Shown here piece by piece: positions 16,886 to 25,444 of a DNA stretch of 64,000 nt (the stretch's first letter is position 1; each line of letters begins with the position of its first letter). The notes under the pieces are model-generated. The model was not told where the DNA came from, did not search any database, and saw only the letters and a list, made by a program, of their open reading frames with translations. The stretch covers positions 16,949 through 80,948 of the forward strand of contig JAVHWA010000025.1 in NCBI GenBank assembly GCA_032160165.1. The letters are read 5' to 3'. This DNA is from QHXM01 sp032160165 (GTDB taxonomy: Bacteria; Acidobacteriota; Blastocatellia; Pyrinomonadales; Pyrinomonadaceae). Both the position numbers and the translations under genes were made by a program.

Positions 16886-18499
16886 CTATTTCGTAATAGT
16901 GAACTCACCTTTTTGAACCAGCGATTGGCCTGAGACGCGATCGCGTATACGAATCTCGATTCTATAATCGCCAGTACCAAGATTGCGCGTGTCGATCAGA
17001 CGGGCAAGTGTAAGACGCTGCCCGTAATCAGCCAGGCTCTGCCAGTCTTCGATCTGCTTGCCCAGCTCTTTGCCGTCCTTATTGAACAGAACGTACTGAA
17101 CGTCAACCGATGGTCGAAGCGTCGTCTGGTCCATGCCAACGTTGTAGACCTGCATGTAGACGCCGACCGGCTGGCCGCGGCGGTAGCTTCCCTCGAGGTT
17201 TGGTATAACCTTGGTCTGGCCGATCATGAACTGGATCGGCGCCGCCGAAGTATTAGTCACGTTCTCGAGTCTAGAGGCAAGAACAAGAGTCGACATTCCC
17301 AGTACGCCGCGCTCGTACTTGGGGACCTCGAATCCGACTTTGCGTATACCCATAGCTCCGGTTTCGAGATCGCGCACAGTTATTTCAACTTTGTATCTAC
17401 CGGGGGCGAGGACTACGGCTTTTTGATAAGCGGATTTTCGTTCCTTCGCTTCAATCAGCTCAGCAGGCGAAGCCGTTGTCTCGACCGAATCTTCGAAGGC
17501 GCCGATGCGTTTGCCGGAGACCGAAATGACGCGGCCGAAGATATTCATACGGGCCCGCTGCAGGCCGCCGCTATCGCCAAAGTGCAGCTCGCTGTTTTCG
17601 GTTTGGATTGTTATGGTACTGATGACGCGTTCGTCCGACTGACGGAAGAAATCTACTCGAACGTCGAAGTTGAGCGGGTTGGCCGGCACTATCGGGCCAC
17701 TCGTCAGAGTTAGGTGGCCCTCTTCGTCCCGCGACTGGACCTGCGGAGCTTCAGAAAGTTGGCGCAGCAAATCTATGCGGCGGAATGGCGAGTCTTGTTC
17801 CCTTTGATAGCCGTTCGAGTTTCCCAGTCCCGCGATCCTGTTTGCCTTGTCTTCAAGTCCGAGTTGCTCTGCCAGCGTTTGGCCCGCGCCCGGGACATTG
17901 GCCAGCGCGTCTTTCTCGTCTGGTGAACGCGCTATCCGATACTCGCCGCTGCCGGTCGGGTCGACGAACTCGATCTCTATGCCCGACCCGATGCCTGGCA
18001 GGTTCCGATAGAACCAGATCTCAAATGGATAGGTCGACGTCGATCCACCGCCCTGGTACGACGGCCGGTCGTAATTCCCGCCCACGGGATGGGTCTCGAT
18101 TTCATCCGGCTTGCCGTACATGATGTAGATCCGGCCGCGATCTGTTTTCCATCCAGGGATCCCCGAGCTGTAATGCTCGTTCGCGTAAGCAAGACGCTCG
18201 TAGTGCTGGTCGCGATACTCGTTCTCCTCTGTGTCAGGGTCCGGATCACGCTTGCGCCAGACGATCTCGATAAAGTTCTCGCGCTCTTCGTCTGTAGTCA
18301 GCTTTTTGAAGGCATCGCGCTCCTGAGGCGTGATGATCCAACGCATATCCTCGTCAATCCACTTTTCAAGCGATCTCTTGCCTTCGGGCTTATCGTTCCG
18401 CTTTCGATTCGGCAAGTCCTGCGCAAAGATGCCGGACACCGAAAGCGCGAGCACGAAAGAGGCTAACAACACGAGGCGCAATCGTTTTTGGTGAGTCAT
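16886..18499 (-). CDS. GWxTD domain-containing exported protein (copy 2)
   Basis: A 537-residue protein with a signal peptide (cleavage near GIFAQ). The N-terminal third holds the GWxTD domain: WIITPQERDAFKKL, RDPDPDTEENEYRDQHYERLAYANEHY, then GWKTDRGRIYIMYGKPDEIE. The rest is beta-rich with a C-terminal domain ending in SLVQKGEFTITK. The family is common in Acidobacteriota and in Bacteroidota/Chlorobiota-type bacteria; its role is not established. It is the second of two tandem paralogues with identical length. AGGAG lies upstream of the ATG. Confidence 0.85.
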   Translation of the reverse strand: MTHQKRLRLVLLASFVLALSVSGIFAQDLPNRKRNDKPEGKRSLEKWIDEDMRWIITPQERDAFKKLTTDEERENFIEIVWRKRDPDPDTEENEYRDQHYERLAYANEHYSSGIPGWKTDRGRIYIMYGKPDEIETHPVGGNYDRPSYQGGGSTSTYPFEIWFYRNLPGIGSGIEIEFVDPTGSGEYRIARSPDEKDALANVPGAGQTLAEQLGLEDKANRIAGLGNSNGYQREQDSPFRRIDLLRQLSEAPQVQSRDEEGHLTLTSGPIVPANPLNFDVRVDFFRQSDERVISTITIQTENSELHFGDSGGLQRARMNIFGRVISVSGKRIGAFEDSVETTASPAELIEAKERKSAYQKAVVLAPGRYKVEITVRDLETGAMGIRKVGFEVPKYERGVLGMSTLVLASRLENVTNTSAAPIQFMIGQTKVIPNLEGSYRRGQPVGVYMQVYNVGMDQTTLRPSVDVQYVLFNKDGKELGKQIEDWQSLADYGQRLTLARLIDTRNLGTGDYRIEIRIRDRVSGQSLVQKGEFTITK

Positions 18500-18625
18500 A
18501 GCCCGGTAGCTCCTTTTGAAGTTCGAAGAGGAAGAAACGCCATCAAGAGTTTGGTTGTAGGAAGATGCAAAACGGGCTTCGAGTTCGAGTCAAGATACCC
18601 GAAACCCGAAGCCCCCATGTGAATA

Positions 18626-20239
18626 CTACTGCGTAACCGTGAACTTGCCTGATTGGGTCAGCGATTGACCGGAGACGCGATCGCGTATGCGAATCTCGAT
18701 TCCATATTCGCCAGTGCCGAGATTGCGTGTGTCGATAAGACGGGCAAGAGTCAGACGCTGGCCGTAATCTGCCAGGCCCTGCCAGTCCTCAGTTTGCTTG
18801 CCCAGTTCCTTGCCGTCCTTGTTGAGCAGAACGTATTGAACGTCAACCGATGGTCGAAGCGTCGTCTGGTCAGTGCCAACGTTGTAGACCTGCATGTAGA
18901 CGCCGACCGGCTGACCGCGTTGATAGCTGCCCGCGAGGTTCGGAATGACCTTGGTCTGGCCGATCATGAACTGCGACCGCTCGAGGGAAGGATTAGTTAC
19001 GCTCTCCAGCTTCGACGCCAACACAAGAGTGGAAGTACTGAGCAGTTTGGAATCGTATTTGGGAACCTCGAATCCTATCCTTTGAACACCGGTAGCCCCG
19101 GTGGCGACGTCGCGTACGACTACTTCGACCTTGTATCGGCCTGGGGCAAGCAGGACCGGTTTCTGATAAGCGGACTTTCGTTCCTTGGCATCTACCAGCT
19201 CTGCAGGCGAGGCGGTTGTCTCGACCGAATCTTCGAAGATACCGACACGCTTGCCCGAGACCGCGATGACGCGTCCGAAGATATTCATACGGGCCCGCTG
19301 CAAGCCGCCGCTGTCGGCGAAGTGGAGGTCCTTGTTATCGGTCTGAATGGTGATGGCTGTGATGACGCGTTCATCCGACTGACGAAAGAAATCGATGCGA
19401 ACATCGAAGTTGAGCGGATTCTCTGAGACCTCGCCGCCGCCCGTAAGGGCCAGTTTGCCCTCTTCGTCTCTGAACTTGATTTGCGGCGCCTGACTAAGTT
19501 GGGCGTACAACTCGAGACGGCGGAACGGCGAATCCTGCTCGCGTGTGTAGCCATTCGCATTACCCAAACCGGCAACGCGATCGGCCTTGTCAGACAGCCC
19601 AAGCTGCTCTGCCAGCGTCAGGCCCGCGCCGGGAATATTTTTGAGAGCGTCCTTTTCATCGGGAGAGCGTGCTATCCGATACTCTCCACTGCCCGTCGGA
19701 TCAACGAATTCGATTTCGATTCCTGATCCAATGCCTGGAAGATAACGATAGAACCAAATCTCAAAAGGATAAGTAGAAGTATTGCCACCACCTTCGTAAG
19801 ACGGACGGTCATAGCTACCGCCCATCGGGTGGGTCTCCAACTCGTCGGGCTTACCGTACATGATGTAGACACGACCACGGTCGGTTTTCCATCCAGGAAT
19901 TCCGGAAGAGTAATGCTCGTTGGCGTAGGCGATGCGCTCGTAATATTCCTCGCGATACTCGTTCTCGTCTGTGTCCGGATCCGGATCGCGCCGGCGCCAG
20001 AAGATCTCTATGAAGTTCTCGCGTTCCTCGTCGGTCGCCAGCTTCTTGAATGCGTCCCGCTCCTGGGGCGTGATGATGTAGGCCACATCCTTATCGAGCC
20101 AATCTTTATAAGCCTTCTTCAGCTCGGGCTTTTCGTTTCGCTTTCGATTGGGTAAATCCTGGGCGAAGATGGCGGGAACGGCGATCGCCAGCATGAAAAG
20201 CGCCAACATCAACTGGCGAAGAAATTTCTGGTAGGACAT
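18626..20239 (-). CDS. GWxTD domain-containing exported protein (copy 1)
   Basis: A 537-residue paralogue of the next gene, with the same domain order and a signal peptide ending AIFAQ. The start is ATG at 20239, with AGGAG nine bases upstream, and not the more distant start at 20290. GWKTDRGRVYIMYGKPDELE and SGEYRIARSPDEKDAL are nearly identical to copy 2; differences concentrate in the middle and in a short segment around residue 260. Same length and order show a tandem duplication. Copy 1 is first in the transcript. Function not established. Confidence 0.85.
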   Translation of the reverse strand: MSYQKFLRQLMLALFMLAIAVPAIFAQDLPNRKRNEKPELKKAYKDWLDKDVAYIITPQERDAFKKLATDEERENFIEIFWRRRDPDPDTDENEYREEYYERIAYANEHYSSGIPGWKTDRGRVYIMYGKPDELETHPMGGSYDRPSYEGGGNTSTYPFEIWFYRYLPGIGSGIEIEFVDPTGSGEYRIARSPDEKDALKNIPGAGLTLAEQLGLSDKADRVAGLGNANGYTREQDSPFRRLELYAQLSQAPQIKFRDEEGKLALTGGGEVSENPLNFDVRIDFFRQSDERVITAITIQTDNKDLHFADSGGLQRARMNIFGRVIAVSGKRVGIFEDSVETTASPAELVDAKERKSAYQKPVLLAPGRYKVEVVVRDVATGATGVQRIGFEVPKYDSKLLSTSTLVLASKLESVTNPSLERSQFMIGQTKVIPNLAGSYQRGQPVGVYMQVYNVGTDQTTLRPSVDVQYVLLNKDGKELGKQTEDWQGLADYGQRLTLARLIDTRNLGTGEYGIEIRIRDRVSGQSLTQSGKFTVTQ

Positions 20240-20480
20240 AAGTTCAAAACTCCTGTTAAAAACCCTGGGGACCAAGGCCGACACTCCCAAACGGACGCAG
20301 ACGAAAGCGAAGGGTTCTGAATGCCGGGTCGCGGCTGACCGGACGAGCGAGCGACTGTGGGCTAATCATTCGGGTTGCAAGACTCAGACAGACGAGGCCG
20401 GCTCACGTAACAGGGAATTCTAAGGCCTCAGTTAGACACAGTCAAGATGCCGCCAAATGGGTGGAAAGTTGCCCCAAAAG

Positions 20481-20614
20481 TGGTAAATGGTGAATGGTGA
20501 ATGGTAAGTAGTGAATAGTGAACCGTAAATAGAAACTGCTGGTAGTTAATCGTAGATGATAAGCGGGGGACGGTGCCGCGCGCCTACTATTCACCATTCT
20601 CCATTCGCCATTCA
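20481..20614. repeat. Short-word inverted repeat (GGTGAAT words) abutting the tatC stop
   Basis: The left arm is TGGTAAATGGTGAATGGTGA and related words (20481-20528). The right arm is TATTCACCATTCTCCATTCG and CCATTCA (20587-20614). The last bases of the right arm include the stop codon of tatC (20612-20614, minus strand). The rest of the 20240-20611 spacer shows no gene. Confidence 0.8.
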
Positions 20615-21685
20615 CGCCCGCTTCCGCTCTTTCCCAAAGATCCAGGCGATGAAAACCGAGACGACATAAAGCAATATCATCGGCGCGGCGAATAAGAGCA
20701 TGTTTGGGACATCGTTAGTCGGAGACAGTACTGCAGCGGCTATTAGAATGACGATCAGAGCGCCCTTCCAGTGCCGTATGAGAAATTTCGCAGAGATGAT
20801 CCCAATCCGCGAAAGCACATACGTGATCGCAGGCATCTGAAAGACAACACCCATCGCAAGCATAATCAGAATGATGAAATCAAAATAGTCGCTGGCGTTG
20901 AGAAAAAGGCGAAAGTCCTCACCCAACCCGAGCAGGTACTTGGCCGCCGGCGGAAAGATAATCTTATAGGCAAAGGCTCCTCCGATTACGAACGAGATGG
21001 TCGACAAGAGGACGAAAGGGAGCGCGTAACGACGCTCGTGCGGATATAGACCGGGAGAGACGAAGGCCCAGATTTGCCAGAGGATAAAAGGTACTGCCAA
21101 TGCCAGCGCGGCATATATCGAGACCTCAACATAGAGAGAAAAAGGCTCCATCGCCGTCGTCACCACCAGCTTAGCGTTCGGATCAGGCATCGCTTTTGGC
21201 TTGATGTTGAAGTCAAAGGGGAGCATCACACCTTTAGGAATCACTGTCTCGCCCGCGAAGAGGGCCTCATCCGTAAACAAACCAACGCGTCCCAGTTGGT
21301 CTTTGCCCACCTTTGCGCTAACGGAAGTACCTTCGGGAATAACGCTCGAGCCTAACTTGGTCGTGCGTCCAAAGACATAGCGTCCGGTATCGGCCTCTTT
21401 TAAGGCGCTGTTGGGAAGGATGGTTTCCTGTCCGGTCATGCCAATGAAGGCCGGCTCGTTTCGCTGCGCCTCGGCAAGCGCTTGCTGAATGGGAAGGGCG
21501 AGGAAGTTGTAGATGTAATCAGAGACGAACCAGCAGCCGACGAACGCGACGAAGACAAATGCAACCGAGCGAATGATGCGTCCGCGCAACTCGTCCAGAT
21601 GATTTAGAAACGACATCTGGCCGCCCGGCTCTTCGCGGCGCGGTTTCTTCCTGGATTTTGAACCTATGCCTAAGAGTGTGGCCAT
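20612..21685 (-). CDS. tatC: Sec-independent protein translocase TatC with enlarged first periplasmic loop
   Basis: A 357-residue multi-spanning subunit that binds twin-arginine signal peptides of folded cargo. Diagnostic parts are FLNHLDELRGRI before TM1, MEPFSLYVEVS, FILWQIWAFVSPGLYPHERR, and the C-terminal SPTNDVPNMLLFAAPM. Typical TatC is about 250 residues. Here about 100 extra residues are inserted in the first periplasmic loop, between TM1 (ends near YIYNFLALPIQQ) and the MEPF motif. The insert has repeated VIPEGT/VIPKGV-like turns. The start is placed at ATG 21685; a TTG nine bases upstream is possible. tatA lies directly upstream. Confidence 0.92.
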   Translation of the reverse strand: MATLLGIGSKSRKKPRREEPGGQMSFLNHLDELRGRIIRSVAFVFVAFVGCWFVSDYIYNFLALPIQQALAEAQRNEPAFIGMTGQETILPNSALKEADTGRYVFGRTTKLGSSVIPEGTSVSAKVGKDQLGRVGLFTDEALFAGETVIPKGVMLPFDFNIKPKAMPDPNAKLVVTTAMEPFSLYVEVSIYAALALAVPFILWQIWAFVSPGLYPHERRYALPFVLLSTISFVIGGAFAYKIIFPPAAKYLLGLGEDFRLFLNASDYFDFIILIMLAMGVVFQMPAITYVLSRIGIISAKFLIRHWKGALIVILIAAAVLSPTNDVPNMLLFAAPMILLYVVSVFIAWIFGKERKRA

Positions 21686-21714
21686 CCTCGTCAAGCTCTG
21701 GGAAATCTGGCTGC

Positions 21715-22146
21715 TTAGAGCCAGTCGCGCTTGCGGGTCGCAGCCGCATCAGGCGTGTTAATTGCGGCAGGAGTCACGCCGCCATCATCGGTCGAATCGC
21801 CGGTTGGCTGCGAAGAAATAGTCGAAGGGGCGCTGGTTTCTGCGGCCTGGATATCCTCACTCGCGGCGAGCAGCGCCGTCGTGCGGTCTCGATTCTCGCC
21901 GAGTATCGACCGGTCCTCGGGAACTGTCGCTTCTTCGTGCTGAAAGTCCTTGAAAATGTTCTCCCGGTCAACTTCCTTTTGCCAGGTCTGCTTGAAATCT
22001 TCGGAAGCTCGCTTGAAATCGGCCAGGCTCTTGCCCAGCGAGCGACTCAGTTGTGGGAGTTTACGGGGGCCGAAGATCACAAGGGCGACAATCAGAATGA
22101 GTACTAGCTCGCTCGTCCCCAGACCTTCAAAGATGAAGAGATACAC
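21715..22146 (-). CDS. tatA: Sec-independent translocase subunit TatA/TatB
   Basis: A 143-residue protein. The start is the GTG at 22146, with AGAGGAAGG about 13 bases upstream; the frame continues upstream but without family similarity. A short membrane helix (LVLILIVALVIF) is followed by the FGPRKLPQLSRSLG hinge and amphipathic helix, then a charged helix (FKRASEDFKQTW). The tail is long, acidic and Ser/Thr/Pro-rich. The FGPRKLP form is shared by TatA and TatB; the long tail is more TatB-like. It sits 29 bases upstream of tatC, so it forms the translocase with it. No second TatA/B gene is visible. Confidence 0.88.
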   Translation of the reverse strand: MYLFIFEGLGTSELVLILIVALVIFGPRKLPQLSRSLGKSLADFKRASEDFKQTWQKEVDRENIFKDFQHEEATVPEDRSILGENRDRTTALLAASEDIQAAETSAPSTISSQPTGDSTDDGGVTPAAINTPDAAATRKRDWL

Positions 22147-22261
22147 TGCTTTGTTACTGCCTTCCTCTTGCAATCCGCGAGTCAGCGTGGTCCGCAAAGA
22201 GTTTGACGGAACAAACGCTTGAGGAGTTCGAAAAAATTCTACGCGTCGCTTTGATGGCAGG

Positions 22262-22717
22262 TCAAGGGAGCACTCTCTCCGTGCGCCCTCCACTTTGCTT
22301 TCCGCCTCCGGGCTGCAGTCTGCCAGTGTATGAGTTGCCCCAGCCTTCGCATCGGGCGAGTTGCTCGTTGGTTACATCCCAATGGGTGTGGTCCTTGCAC
22401 ATTACAACATCCTCGATCACACATGCCTCGCCATCTTCGTCAACAAGTTTGATGTCGTAATGTCCGCAGGGAATGCCATGGAGAGTGATTGTACCCCCTC
22501 CGTGTGCGATGATTTTATCGCCTAGCTGGTCCGGGCCCCAAGTGGCTGCTAGCGTGGCGGACAGATAGAGATGATGAATGTCCCAATCAGATCTATTCAC
22601 GATCATAAATTCTGTCTTCTGCGGACCCGCCTGCGATAAGGGAGGCACCGCCATCATGGTAAGTGAGATCAAGACGGCAGCGAAAAGGAGGACCCGCGGT
22701 GCAGTTAATCCCTTCAT
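22262..22717 (-). CDS. Small exported protein with WGPDQLG...HTHW signature (paralogue 1)
   Basis: A 151-residue protein with a signal peptide (residues 1-30, ending LSQAG). The mature domain starts FMIVNRSDWDIHHLYLS, followed by WGPDQLGDK, LHGIPCGHYDIKLVD, MCKDHTHWDVTNEQLARCEG. It is clearly paralogous to the protein at 32889-33287. Both resemble a broader family of small beta-sandwich proteins with 'LYxSPSxxxxWGxDxLG' and 'CxYDIxxxDxDG' motifs. Four conserved cysteines (PCG, ACV, MCK, RCE) suggest disulfides. Function unknown. The C-terminal extension after CEGW is unique to this copy. Confidence 0.7.
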   Translation of the reverse strand: MKGLTAPRVLLFAAVLISLTMMAVPPLSQAGPQKTEFMIVNRSDWDIHHLYLSATLAATWGPDQLGDKIIAHGGGTITLHGIPCGHYDIKLVDEDGEACVIEDVVMCKDHTHWDVTNEQLARCEGWGNSYTGRLQPGGGKQSGGRTERVLP

Positions 22718-22865
22718 CGTTCGATTCTCTCATGGTGGAAGTGTCAGATGGTCACAACCGCCGCGTGATGTTACACGCGGTACTTATCTATGGCAACGCG
22801 CATCCGGCTGGTGGTTTGACGTTCGCTTCGCGGTTCAAGGATTCCTCCGTCAGCTCAACGGAGTT

Positions 22866-23237
22866 CTAACTCTTACTGTCCCCGTACTCCGGCGGATAGT
22901 AGATTACTTCGACGTTGTTGCCGCCCACGCCTTTCGTATAAAAGGAGATGGAGCGATCCCTGTGCTCTTTGAGGGGGCGGCCCTCACGCGCTGCTGCCTC
23001 CTGCAGTGCATCGCGCGTGTCGACTCGCAGCCCCAAATGAGGAGGGTGTTTGGATCCGGGCGCAAGTAAGGCCACTCCAAATCCGCGCGCGTCACGCAAC
23101 ATCGCCCAATCGTCGTACAGCGTTTCAAGCTGAAACCCGATCCGCTGGTATTCTTTTACATCTCCGTGCAGATCTTTGGATTCAACCGCGATATGATCCA
23201 TCACCGCGCTAAAACGACCTTCCAGCTGCTCCTGCAT
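22866..23237 (-). CDS. VOC-superfamily (glyoxalase-like) protein
   Basis: A 123-residue protein. The long frame begins at 23321 by reading through a short-word repeat (LDFGLWSLDFGQ), so the start is placed at ATG 23237, which has GAGAGGAAG upstream. The domain begins AVMDHIAVESKDL and ends with FYTKGVGGNNVEVIYY, with an H near the N-terminus and an E near the C-terminus in the usual VOC metal-ligand places. A single betaalphabetabetabeta pair is present. VOC members include isomerases, dioxygenases and resistance proteins; the substrate here cannot be told. Confidence 0.7.
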   Translation of the reverse strand: MQEQLEGRFSAVMDHIAVESKDLHGDVKEYQRIGFQLETLYDDWAMLRDARGFGVALLAPGSKHPPHLGLRVDTRDALQEAAAREGRPLKEHRDRSISFYTKGVGGNNVEVIYYPPEYGDSKS

Positions 23238-23260
23238 AACTTCCTCTCCGCCGATTAACT

Positions 23261-23419
23261 GTCCAAGGTCCACGAACTGTCCAAAGTCCAAGCTCCAAAG
23301 TCCAAAGTCGAGAGCGTTCAACGTTCAAAGTTCAACGTCAATGTTCGCACTCCAAGTTCTGGATACCTACAACGTTCGCCTTTTGGAACTTTGAACTTTG
23401 GACCTTGGACTCTTTCCAA
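23261..23419. repeat. Short-word inverted repeat array (GTCCAAA / TTCAACG words)
   Basis: Left: GTCCAAGGTCC, ACTGTCCAAAGTCCAAGC, TCCAAAGTCCAAAGTCGAG, then TTCAACGTTCAAAGTTCAACG. Right: CTTTTGGAACTTTGAACTTT and GGACCTTGGACTCTTTCC. Together they make an imperfect hairpin over about 160 bases in the divergent spacer between the VOC and DNA ligase genes. Confidence 0.85.
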
Positions 23420-23516
23420 GGGGGATTGTATCAGATCGGTATCGGGGGGCAGGAGCGTGAAAGATTCTTGACAGCGGCGACGCCGTGCCGCGAACCTCTC
23501 CGGCGAGAATCAACTC

Positions 23517-25208
23517 ATGTCCAGAACAGTCCTGCCAGATGATTTATCCCTTACTGAGGCCGCTGACGTGAGGTCGCCAGACTTGCTCGCGAGCTTTGCT
23601 CAGACTGCCGAGTTCGTGTCCGCTACCTCGAAAAAGCTCGAAAAAGCAGCATTGCTCGGTGCGTATCTGCGCGAGTTGACCGACGCTGATCTGGCTCGCG
23701 CCGCGCGTTATTTCGCCGGGCATCAATTCGCCATGAGCGATCAACGTACGACAAATGTTGGTTCGAGCGTCTTGAGAGAGGCATTGAGCGAAGCGACCGG
23801 ATTAAGCGTTGAGAACCTGCGTCCACGATATGTGCGGCTGGGAGATTCAGGCGAAGTCGCGTACGAGGCCATGAGCGAGGTGAAGGGAACAACCATGATT
23901 CCTCTAATCACACTCGCGGAAACGGCGTCGCTGATAGAACGCTTGAGCGAAATGCGTGGAACAAAGAACAAGAAAGCTCTGCTCGCCGGCGTCTTCGCCG
24001 ACACGACCCCGCTCGAGGCGAAGTATCTCGTCAAGTTGCTGGTCGGAGATCTGCGCATCGGTTTGAAAGAAGGTTTGGTCGAAGACTCGATCGCGCGTGC
24101 CTTTGCCCGGCCGCTGAGCGATGTGTCGCAGGCAAATATGCTGCTGGGAGATATAGGCGAGACCGCGGTCCGCGCGCGACGCGGCGATTTAAGCGGCATC
24201 GGCATGCGTCTCTTCCATCCTTTGAAGTTCATGTTGGCAACGGCGGCCGCGGACCTATCCGATATCGCCAGGACGATGCCGGACCAGTTTTTCGTCGAGG
24301 ACAAATTCGACGGGATACGCGCTCAAGCTCACGTTGCTAATGGCCGTCTTGCCATTTATTCGCGCACCATGGACGAGATCACTCACAGATTTCCCGAGCT
24401 ACAGGTCCCTCTGACTGAGTTGCCGTCTGACGCCATCATCGATGGCGAGATCATCACCGCACGCGATGACTTGATACTTCCATTCGGCGACCTGCAAAAG
24501 CGTCTCGGACGCAAGACCGTGGGCGCCGAGTTGCTTGCATCAACGCCCGTCGTCTTCGTCGCCTACGACTTGTTCTATGCGTCAGGGCGAATATTGATAG
24601 ACGAGCCGCTATCGGAGCGGCGACGCATGCTGGAAGCGCTCATTACGTCGCAGGGAACGCTGCGACTATCGATAGCGAAGCGCGCCAATGATGTGGCCAT
24701 GTTGGACGCCGAATTTGACGCGGCGCGGAGCCGGGGCAACGAAGGGTTAATGATCAAGGACCCGGGATCTTCGTATAAGCCCGGCAAACGGGGTCGCGAG
24801 TGGCTAAAGCTGAAGCGAGCTATCGCCACGCTCGATGTAGTCGTCACCGCAGCGGAAGTGGGTCACGGGAAACGCCGGGCCCTTCTTTCGGATTACACTT
24901 TCGCAGTACGTCGCTCCGAACATGACCCGGAGTTATTGAACATAGGGAAGGCTTATTCGGGTTTGACCGACGCCGAACTGGCTGAATTGACGGAGTGGTT
25001 CCGTGCGCACACGATCCAGGAGTTCGCTCACGGTCGAGTTCGGACGGTAGAGCCGCGTATCGTACTTGAGGTAACGTTCGACCGAGTTCAGGAATCAAAG
25101 AGACACAAGAGTGGATACGCGCTTAGGTTTCCCCGGATCCTGAGGCTGCGCCCGGATAAGACAGTTGAAGAGATCGACACGCTCGAAACCGTGAGCAAGC
25201 TCGTCTGA
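23517..25208 (+). CDS. ATP-dependent DNA ligase
   Basis: A 563-residue ligase of the archaeal/eukaryotic LIG1-like architecture: an N-terminal helical DNA-binding domain (residues 1-220, with TTNVGSSVLREAL and VGDLRIGLKEG), a nucleotidyltransferase domain with active-site K263 in EDKFDGIRAQ, DGEI near residue 325, and EWLKLKR near residue 425, then an OB-fold with RIVLEVTFDRVQESKRHKSG. Bacteria replicate with NAD-dependent LigA, so this enzyme is probably an accessory ligase for repair or other break sealing. No Ku, polymerase or nuclease neighbour is present. Confidence 0.93.
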   Translation: MSRTVLPDDLSLTEAADVRSPDLLASFAQTAEFVSATSKKLEKAALLGAYLRELTDADLARAARYFAGHQFAMSDQRTTNVGSSVLREALSEATGLSVENLRPRYVRLGDSGEVAYEAMSEVKGTTMIPLITLAETASLIERLSEMRGTKNKKALLAGVFADTTPLEAKYLVKLLVGDLRIGLKEGLVEDSIARAFARPLSDVSQANMLLGDIGETAVRARRGDLSGIGMRLFHPLKFMLATAAADLSDIARTMPDQFFVEDKFDGIRAQAHVANGRLAIYSRTMDEITHRFPELQVPLTELPSDAIIDGEIITARDDLILPFGDLQKRLGRKTVGAELLASTPVVFVAYDLFYASGRILIDEPLSERRRMLEALITSQGTLRLSIAKRANDVAMLDAEFDAARSRGNEGLMIKDPGSSYKPGKRGREWLKLKRAIATLDVVVTAAEVGHGKRRALLSDYTFAVRRSEHDPELLNIGKAYSGLTDAELAELTEWFRAHTIQEFAHGRVRTVEPRIVLEVTFDRVQESKRHKSGYALRFPRILRLRPDKTVEEIDTLETVSKLV

Positions 25209-25211
25209 ATA

Positions 25212-25354
25212 TGTCCAAGTCCAAGGTCCAAGGTCGGTTTCACGTTCCAGGCTACAGGTTTCGAGTTGGGTCACTCGCACAAATCCTCAAACCAGAAACC
25301 TGAAGCTTAAAATCTGGAATTGACCTTGGACTTTTGACCTTGGACTTTGGACAG
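25212..25354. repeat. Short-word inverted repeat array (GTCCAAG words)
   Basis: TGTCCAAGTCCAAGGTCCA follows directly after the ligase stop. CAGGTTTC and its complement GAAACCTG lie inside. The array closes with GACCTTGGACTTTTGACC and TTGGACTTTGGACA. Both arms use the same words as at 4823 and 23261. Confidence 0.85.
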
Positions 25355-25444
25355 TCTTCGGGGTTGGACATTGAAAGCGTGAATCCAATATCATCGAGCG
25401 CGCCGAGCGATGCTGGCCCAACCCCTACAAGAAAGAGAGTCTTG

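Noticed and set aside
22203..22293. N-terminal 49-residue extension of TatA in the open frame
   Set aside because: It lacks similarity to TatA, overlaps the neighbouring gene and a GTG start fits the family.
23238..23321. N-terminal extension of the VOC protein
   Set aside because: It translates the GTCCAAA repeat and a strong ribosome-binding site precedes the internal ATG.
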